Shown one piece after another: positions 16,432 to 20,948 of a DNA stretch of 20,948 bases. Below the pieces are notes generated by a model. That model saw nothing but the letters and a program-made list of their open reading frames with translations. It was not told the origin of the DNA and made no database searches. The translations under genes and the position numbers were made by a program. The DNA is from JAVBLU01 sp031553225 (lineage in GTDB: Bacteria > Bacillota > Clostridia > Christensenellales > UBA1750): contig JAVBLU010000065.1 in the NCBI GenBank assembly GCA_031553225.1, positions 1-20,948 of the forward strand. Reading direction: 5' to 3'. Numbering within the stretch: position 1 is the first letter of the stretch; every line of letters begins with the position of its first letter.

Positions 16432-17820
16432 TTATTTGACGCTCATAGAGGAGGCCAGCTCGGCCTGGGGCAGGTTCGCGCCCTGTTTGCGCAGCGCGGT
16501 CACCAGGTCGGCTGTGTTCACCGCGCGGGCGGAGCAGCCGCGCGCGACGGCCTGCACCGCCGCGACGCCCGCGGCCTGGCCCATCATGGATGCGGCCGGC
16601 TGCACGCGCAGCGACCCCTGAACTTTCACGTCCGTGGAGACGCATCGCCCGGCCACCCAAAGGTTATCCGAACCTTTGGGCACGAGCACGCCGTAGGGAA
16701 TGCCGTAGTACTCGCCGGGCTTGTACTTGTCCAGCTTGGTGAACTCGCTGTAATAACGCTCGTACTGCTCTGGCGTGCAGTCGTACACGTGAATGTCCAC
16801 AGCCTTGCAGAAGATGGCGATCTGGTCGGGGAATTTGCGCCGCGCCGTGTAGTCGTCGTAATCCAGTACGTATTCGCCCAAAATCCTGCGCGACTCGCGT
16901 ATACCCATCATGGCCGCCGTGTGCACCAGCTGCAGGTTTTCAAGGCCCGGGAAGTAGGTTTGATAAAACCGCTTGTACTCCTGCACAAGACGGCGGCCGC
17001 GCATCATGCCCTCCGAAAGGGAGTTGCACTGAAGGCTGTCCATGCCGAAGACATGGCCGGCGTTCAGAGAGCCGACCTGCCCCATGCTCATAAACATGCC
17101 GGGCACGTGGCGGTCGGGCTGGGAAAAGAATCCGTCCGTCACGGCCTGTTCCACCTTCTTCTGGTGGTCGCGCAGGCCGATGTCATTGCCCATGGCGGCC
17201 CAGTCGATGCCGCAAAACAGCGCGCACAGCGTGGGCGGCATAATATGCTGCGTGTCACGCCCGGCCGCATAGCAGGTGACGCCGCACAGATCGGCCAGCA
17301 CCGCGTCGCCCGTGGCGTCCACGAAGGCTTTGGCCTTCACATACCGATAACCTTCCACGTTCTGCAGCACCACGCCGTTTATGTGCAGGCTGTCTTCCGC
17401 AACGTCCGCGTCGATGACGCGCGTGAAGAAGCGCACTTCCACCCCCGCCTTGACGGTCAGCTCGTCCAGCAAAACCTTGAGGCCCTCGGCGTCGAAGGGC
17501 GACCATTTGTGAAACTCCAGCCGCCAACGCTTGGGGTCCAGCAGCGTTGGCACGCACCCCCGCTCGTACAGCGTTTCGATGAGCTCGCGCATGAAGCCGC
17601 CTACCAGCATCTGCTCGCCGTTCGCCATAGGGTCGAACTCCGTAACCAGCCCGGATGTGCCGGTGCCCCCAAGGCATCCCAGCGCTTCCACAAGCAGCAC
17701 GCGCGCGCCCAGCCGCGCCGCGCACACGGCAGCGGCACATCCGGCGGGTCCGCCGCCCGCCACAACGATGTCGTACCCCTCTTCCACGGGGATCTCGCGC
17801 CGCAGTGAGTATGTTGCCAT
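16432..17820 (-). CDS. FAD-dependent oxidoreductase (FAD_oxidored-like), paralogue 1
   Basis: A 462-residue cytoplasmic flavoprotein. The N-terminal dinucleotide-binding motif is AGGGPAG (21-27) with the ribose-binding Glu45. Then come CLGGTGTSG (49-57), VDATGD (167-172), GIRESRRI (306-313), VDIH (341-344) and the C-terminal FAD loop NLWVAGRCVSTD (386-397). This order matches the FAD_oxidored (PF12831-like) group, whose few known roles involve oxidation of small molecules; the substrate here is unknown. ATG 17820 has GGAGG eight bases upstream. It shares about the same length and motif order with the next gene upstream, so the two are tandem duplicates that have diverged strongly. It follows that gene by 104 bases containing a long hairpin. 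No signal peptide is seen. It is not a fumarate reductase by its motifs. Confidence 0.87.
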   Translation of the reverse strand: MATYSLRREIPVEEGYDIVVAGGGPAGCAAAVCAARLGARVLLVEALGCLGGTGTSGLVTEFDPMANGEQMLVGGFMRELIETLYERGCVPTLLDPKRWRLEFHKWSPFDAEGLKVLLDELTVKAGVEVRFFTRVIDADVAEDSLHINGVVLQNVEGYRYVKAKAFVDATGDAVLADLCGVTCYAAGRDTQHIMPPTLCALFCGIDWAAMGNDIGLRDHQKKVEQAVTDGFFSQPDRHVPGMFMSMGQVGSLNAGHVFGMDSLQCNSLSEGMMRGRRLVQEYKRFYQTYFPGLENLQLVHTAAMMGIRESRRILGEYVLDYDDYTARRKFPDQIAIFCKAVDIHVYDCTPEQYERYYSEFTKLDKYKPGEYYGIPYGVLVPKGSDNLWVAGRCVSTDVKVQGSLRVQPAASMMGQAAGVAAVQAVARGCSARAVNTADLVTALRKQGANLPQAELASSMSVK

Positions 17821-17852
17821 GGTTCATGCCTCCTTCGTTTGCGCCATGGGGC

Positions 17853-17904
17853 ACGGCCTGCGCCGCGCCGCCTTAAAAAGGGCGGTCTGTGCGGCACAGG
17901 CCGT
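17853..17904 (-). other. Long imperfect stem-loop between the oxidoreductase genes
   Basis: ACGGCCTG pairs with CAGGCCGT, and after one C-A mismatch GCCGC pairs with GCGGC. A further inner CCGCC/GGCGG pairing surrounds an A-rich loop. There is no U-tract in the direction of transcription, so an RNA-stabilising or processing structure is more likely than a terminator. Confidence 0.55.
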
Positions 17905-17924
17905 ACGCTCTGTTCGAGGCGCCC

Positions 17925-19232
17925 CTAGCAGTTGGGCAGATAGCCGCCCATAGCCTTCAGGTTTTGCTGAAGCTGTTTCACGTCGATATCGGCGGGCGCC
18001 TTGCCGCCTTTGGCGGCCATCGCCGCGGCCGCGCCGGCCGCCTGGCCGGTGATGTAGCAGCCGGGGATCACGCGGATGGAGGCCTGCAGGCTCCGGTCCG
18101 TGGAGATGCACCGCCCGGCCACGAGCACATTGTTCACGTTTTGCGGCACAAGCGCGCCGTAGGGGATGCCGTAACTCTCGCCCTTGCCGTAGCGCAGGGC
18201 CTTAAACTCGGAGAGGAACTTTTTGTGCGCGTCGTCCGTGGCGGCGGAGGCGTGGATGTCCACAGGATAGCTGTAGCGGCCGATTTCGTCGACAAACACG
18301 GCGCGCTCGTGGAAATGCCGCAGTTCCAGCCGCCCGATGCCCGTGATGCGGCGCGTCTCGCGGATGCCCAGCAGCGACCCGGTTGTGACGAGCTGCATCT
18401 TCTCGTACCCGTCCAGGTACTTTTTGTAGTACGCCTCGTACCAGTCGTAGTATTTTCGGCCGTACAGCACGGCCTTCGTCACGGATCGCTCGTCCGTGTT
18501 GTCCACGCCGTAGCAGTGGCCGATGTTGCCTCCGCCGATGTTGTGCGTGATTTTCCAGAACCCGGGCAGATGCTTGTCGTTCACCTTGAACACACCGTCC
18601 GCGATGGCCTCGGCGATGCGGCGGTCGTCGGGCTTCTTCACGCGCTCCCAGTCGATATCGCTGTACAGCGAACACAGCGTGCCGGCCATCATTTCGCCGT
18701 TTTCGTCGCCCTTTTCAAAGGGCGCGCCCGCCCAGGCGCATAGGTCGCCGTCGCCCGTTCCGTCCACGTACACCTTGGCCTTCACGCCGTATACGCCGGA
18801 TTTGGCCGCCAGCACCACGCAGTCAATCGTGTGGCCGTCCATGAGCACGTCGATGACGTTCGTGGCAAATACGAAGTCCACGCCCGCCGCTGCGAGCATG
18901 TCGTCGTATACGCGCTTTAGGTACTCGGCCTGAATGGACGTGCCCACCGAAGGGTTGCCGTGCGCCGCGCTCATGGCCTGCGCAGCGTCCAAAACCTCCT
19001 TGCCCACGCCGCCCGCCAAAAAGTTTTCGCCGTCGGTAAACTGCATGAACGCCGGAATCATGCCTGCCGTGCTCATGCCGCCCAGACACTGCTGGGATTC
19101 CACAAGCATGACGGAGGCGCCCTGCCGCGCGGCGAATACGGCTGCGGCAAATCCGGCCGGGCCGCCGCCCGCCACGAATACGTCCACTTCCCTGCGGATG
19201 TCCAGAGCCTTTGAATAGGTTTTCATCGCCAT
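17925..19232 (-). CDS. FAD-dependent oxidoreductase (FAD_oxidored-like), paralogue 2
   Basis: A 435-residue flavoprotein of the same group as its downstream neighbour. Motifs are AGGGPAG (21-27), Glu45, CLGGMSTAG (49-57), VDGTGD (156-161), GIRETRRI (289-296), VDIH (324-327), GIPYGALVP (355-363) and AGRCISTD (372-379). ATG 19232 has AAGGAG eight bases upstream. Between the FAD motifs the two proteins differ most at residues 60-150 and 170-250, where substrate contacts would be expected, so they probably act on different molecules or steps. Upstream by 256 bases, in the same direction, is a sugar-type binding lipoprotein, suggesting that the pair processes what that transporter brings in. A palindrome sits in its leader. 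It ends in a lone C-terminal cysteine (435). Confidence 0.87.
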   Translation of the reverse strand: MAMKTYSKALDIRREVDVFVAGGGPAGFAAAVFAARQGASVMLVESQQCLGGMSTAGMIPAFMQFTDGENFLAGGVGKEVLDAAQAMSAAHGNPSVGTSIQAEYLKRVYDDMLAAAGVDFVFATNVIDVLMDGHTIDCVVLAAKSGVYGVKAKVYVDGTGDGDLCAWAGAPFEKGDENGEMMAGTLCSLYSDIDWERVKKPDDRRIAEAIADGVFKVNDKHLPGFWKITHNIGGGNIGHCYGVDNTDERSVTKAVLYGRKYYDWYEAYYKKYLDGYEKMQLVTTGSLLGIRETRRITGIGRLELRHFHERAVFVDEIGRYSYPVDIHASAATDDAHKKFLSEFKALRYGKGESYGIPYGALVPQNVNNVLVAGRCISTDRSLQASIRVIPGCYITGQAAGAAAAMAAKGGKAPADIDVKQLQQNLKAMGGYLPNC

Positions 19233-19255
19233 CGGAACCGCTCCTTTTCATGGGA

Positions 19256-19281
19256 AAGGGCCGTAGTAACCTACGGCCCTT
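19256..19281. repeat. Palindrome A of a repeated pair (leader of oxidoreductase 2)
   Basis: AAGGGCCGTAG and CTACGGCCCTT, 11-bp perfect arms, flank a four-base centre. It lies 10 bases upstream of the AAGGAG site of the oxidoreductase gene. The arms are identical to those of the palindrome at 19453-19478. Confidence 0.75.
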
Positions 19282-19452
19282 CAGACCGGCGAAAATCCCG
19301 CATCGCGGGCCTTCCGCCGTTTTGGTGTGCGTCTTTTCCCCGGCTCAGCACATTGCCGAAAAATCGCCGCGCATGTCGCCGATTTCTTGCTGCTTTTGTG
19401 CAACGAACAGGCCGGACGCAACAAAACAGGGCAAGGCTTTGTCGATACGCTG
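19282..19452. other. Non-coding spacer between the paired palindromes
   Basis: No credible gene or promoter is seen. There is a small CCCGC/GCGGG hairpin at 19297-19309, which on the minus strand is followed by ATTTTC and could weakly terminate or pause transcription before the oxidoreductase leader. The remainder is mixed sequence with a few short A and T runs. Confidence 0.4.
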
Positions 19453-19478
19453 AAGGGCCGTAGGTACCTACGGCCCTT
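19453..19478. repeat. Palindrome B of a repeated pair (after the second binding protein)
   Basis: A perfect 26-base palindrome with arms AAGGGCCGTAGGT and ACCTACGGCCCTT, 10 bases after the stop of the binding-protein gene. On the plus strand it is followed by GTTTTT, a terminator-like U-tract, but no plus-strand gene precedes it. On the minus strand the tail (CAGCGTATC) is not U-rich. Confidence 0.75.
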
Positions 19479-19488
19479 GTTTTTACGG

Positions 19489-20948
19489 TTACTTCTGGGT
19501 CGCCAGGTAAGCCTCAAGCGCGGCGATCATGGCGTTGCCGCCCTCGTTCTTCCACTTCTCCACCATGGCCGGATAATCCTTCACGGTCTTGGTGCCTGCG
19601 ATTACTTCCACGATGAAGTCGCTCTCCAGCTTGTTGAGCGCCTGCTGGTACTTGGCGATATCGGGGATGGGCGGCGCGTAGCCCAGAGGAGAGTCTTCCC
19701 AGTACTTCTTGTCCACCGTGTTCATGATGCTGAACGCGCGCCAGTTTTCGGGGCTCTTGCGCACGCGGCACAGCCACAGTGTGGTGAAGGTGTCGGCGGG
19801 GCACACCACGGTGAAGTAGTGGCCGTTGAACCACTTGGTGAACTCGGGGAAGAGCGGCCAGTAGCCTTCCACGCCGTCCACGGTCTTCTTTTCCCACTGC
19901 ACGCCTTCAATGCCCAGGAAGGTCTTGGGGAAAATGTCCTTATCGGCGCGCAGGTTGAGGAACTTCATAACCTCTTCGGGCTTCTTGCAGCTCTTGGGGA
20001 TGCAGGTGGCGCCCGTGATGCCGGCGTTGGCGTTGATGTGCTGGTTGCCGTCCTTATCCTTCAGAGAGAGGATGTAGTCCACAACCGTGCCGCCTTGGTT
20101 CTTGCCGACGGCCTCATTGTTTGTGGTGGCGGACGCCCAGTCCTGCTGAGCCATGAAGGCCTTGCCGGAGGTCCACTTCTCGGTGATGTTCTCGCTCTTG
20201 TTCACCGGCCACTCCTGGTCGATGAGCTTCTTGGCGTACAGGTCATGCATGTAGGTGAGGTAATCCACCAGCTGGGGCATCATGAAGCGGTGCACGAACT
20301 TGCCGTCCGCGCCCTTCACCCATTCCTGGGTGGAGATGCCAAACGCCGAGCTGATGACCTTCTGATAGGCCCCGTTGCCCGTGAGCGGAATAGCGTCGGG
20401 CTTTTTGGCCTTCAGATCGTTCAGAAGGGCGGTGAACTCGTCCAGGGTGGTGGGCTTGTCCTTGATGCCCATCTGCTCAAAGGGCGTTACGGGGAAGCCG
20501 ACGCCGCCGCTGACATACCAGGCGTCAAAGGAGGGGATGCCCATGGTCTTGCCGTTCACGCGGCAGGCGTTCCACTGCGCATCGGTGATGATGGGGGTGA
20601 TGTTCGGGCCCTGCTTGGCCAGAAGGTCGTCCAGAGCGATAACGGCGCCTTTGTCGGCCAGGGAGAAGAACTGGTTGCGGTTCAGGCGGATGATATCGTA
20701 CTCAGTGCCGGCCGCAAGGTCCAGGTTCAGCTTCTCGTCCGCGCCCTCGGCGGGCAGAGTGAAATACTCCACGTGATAGCCGGTGAGCTCCTCGATGAGC
20801 GCGGCCGGGGGCTCCTTGTTCGGGTCGGTGGGCGTGTTGCCGATGAGCTGCTTGATGGTGGGCTTGGCGGCAGCCGGGGCGGCCGTCGCAGGGGCGGCCG
20901 GAGCGGCCGTGGCGGGCGCTGCGGGCTTGGGCGTGGCGGCCGGGGCGG
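19489..20948 (-). CDS. Extracellular solute-binding protein (N-terminus beyond right edge)
   Basis: 485 residues are visible; the frame is open to the right edge, so the signal peptide and lipobox are missing. A GTG at 20772 in this frame is internal, because family-like sequence continues upstream of it (TIKQLIGNTP, LIEELTGYHVEYFTLP). The first visible residues are an Ala/Thr/Pro linker much like that of the binding protein at 12654-14387, followed by a LipO/LplA-type binding fold. Typical features are YDIIRLN, an aromatic-rich core (TPFEQMGIKDKPTTLDEFTA) and PKTFLGIEGVQWEKK near the domain 2 hinge. It is a distant paralogue of the first binding protein. It reads towards the two oxidoreductase genes and probably belongs with them; its permeases are not in the window. 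Confidence 0.88.
   Translation of the reverse strand, partial: APAATPKPAAPATAAPAAPATAAPAAAKPTIKQLIGNTPTDPNKEPPAALIEELTGYHVEYFTLPAEGADEKLNLDLAAGTEYDIIRLNRNQFFSLADKGAVIALDDLLAKQGPNITPIITDAQWNACRVNGKTMGIPSFDAWYVSGGVGFPVTPFEQMGIKDKPTTLDEFTALLNDLKAKKPDAIPLTGNGAYQKVISSAFGISTQEWVKGADGKFVHRFMMPQLVDYLTYMHDLYAKKLIDQEWPVNKSENITEKWTSGKAFMAQQDWASATTNNEAVGKNQGGTVVDYILSLKDKDGNQHINANAGITGATCIPKSCKKPEEVMKFLNLRADKDIFPKTFLGIEGVQWEKKTVDGVEGYWPLFPEFTKWFNGHYFTVVCPADTFTTLWLCRVRKSPENWRAFSIMNTVDKKYWEDSPLGYAPPIPDIAKYQQALNKLESDFIVEVIAGTKTVKDYPAMVEKWKNEGGNAMIAALEAYLATQK

Noticed and set aside
19281..19517. A 78-residue leftward frame between the second binding protein and the oxidoreductase
   Set aside because: It overlaps the binding-protein end and runs through a perfect palindrome, is rich in Arg and Lys in a random-looking way, and has no ribosome binding site.

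Overview
The window looks like a chromosomal segment of a high-GC member of the Bacillota, most likely a gut-type Clostridia lineage. That placement is inferred from several things together: strong GGAGG-type ribosome binding sites, a DnaD-domain protein next to a DnaI/DnaC-type helicase loader, the lepA-hemW pair, and LipO/LplB/YtcP-type sugar ABC transporters that lack their own ATPase. No rRNA, tRNA, CRISPR array, insertion sequence or phage gene was recognised. GC-rich coding sequence produces very long false reading frames opposite the real genes.

Bases 1-5135 (core metabolism and replication). A secreted protein, cut by the left edge, and an unreported 50-residue cysteine-rich zinc-finger-like protein both read leftwards. 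Divergent from them is dnaX (clamp-loader tau/gamma), followed by a PfkB-family sugar-phosphate kinase with its own promoter and then homoserine dehydrogenase. A strong hairpin at 4937-4972 closes this block.

Bases 5136-9042 (leftward operon). A NodB-type polysaccharide deacetylase, lepA (EF4) and hemW are transcribed in that order. LepA and HemW overlap by four bases, and a consensus-like promoter lies before the deacetylase.

Bases 9125-12342 (helicase loading). A lone rightward gene of unknown function shares a bidirectional terminator with a leftward pair. That pair is a DnaD-type protein with four apparent DnaD repeats, followed by a DnaI/DnaC-like AAA+ helicase loader.

Bases 12343-20948 (carbohydrate accessory region). 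A near-consensus promoter drives a three-gene importer: a lipoprotein binding protein and two permeases. A strong stem-loop sits after the binding-protein gene. Converging on this operon are two paralogous FAD-dependent oxidoreductases, and upstream of them in the same direction is a second lipoprotein binding protein cut by the right edge. Two nearly identical palindromes bracket the gap between that second binding protein and the oxidoreductases. The simplest reading is a locus that takes up one or two oligosaccharides or glycosides and oxidises a sugar or related molecule inside the cell. The substrate cannot be told from the sequence, and no regulator, glycosidase or ATPase for the system is visible in the window.
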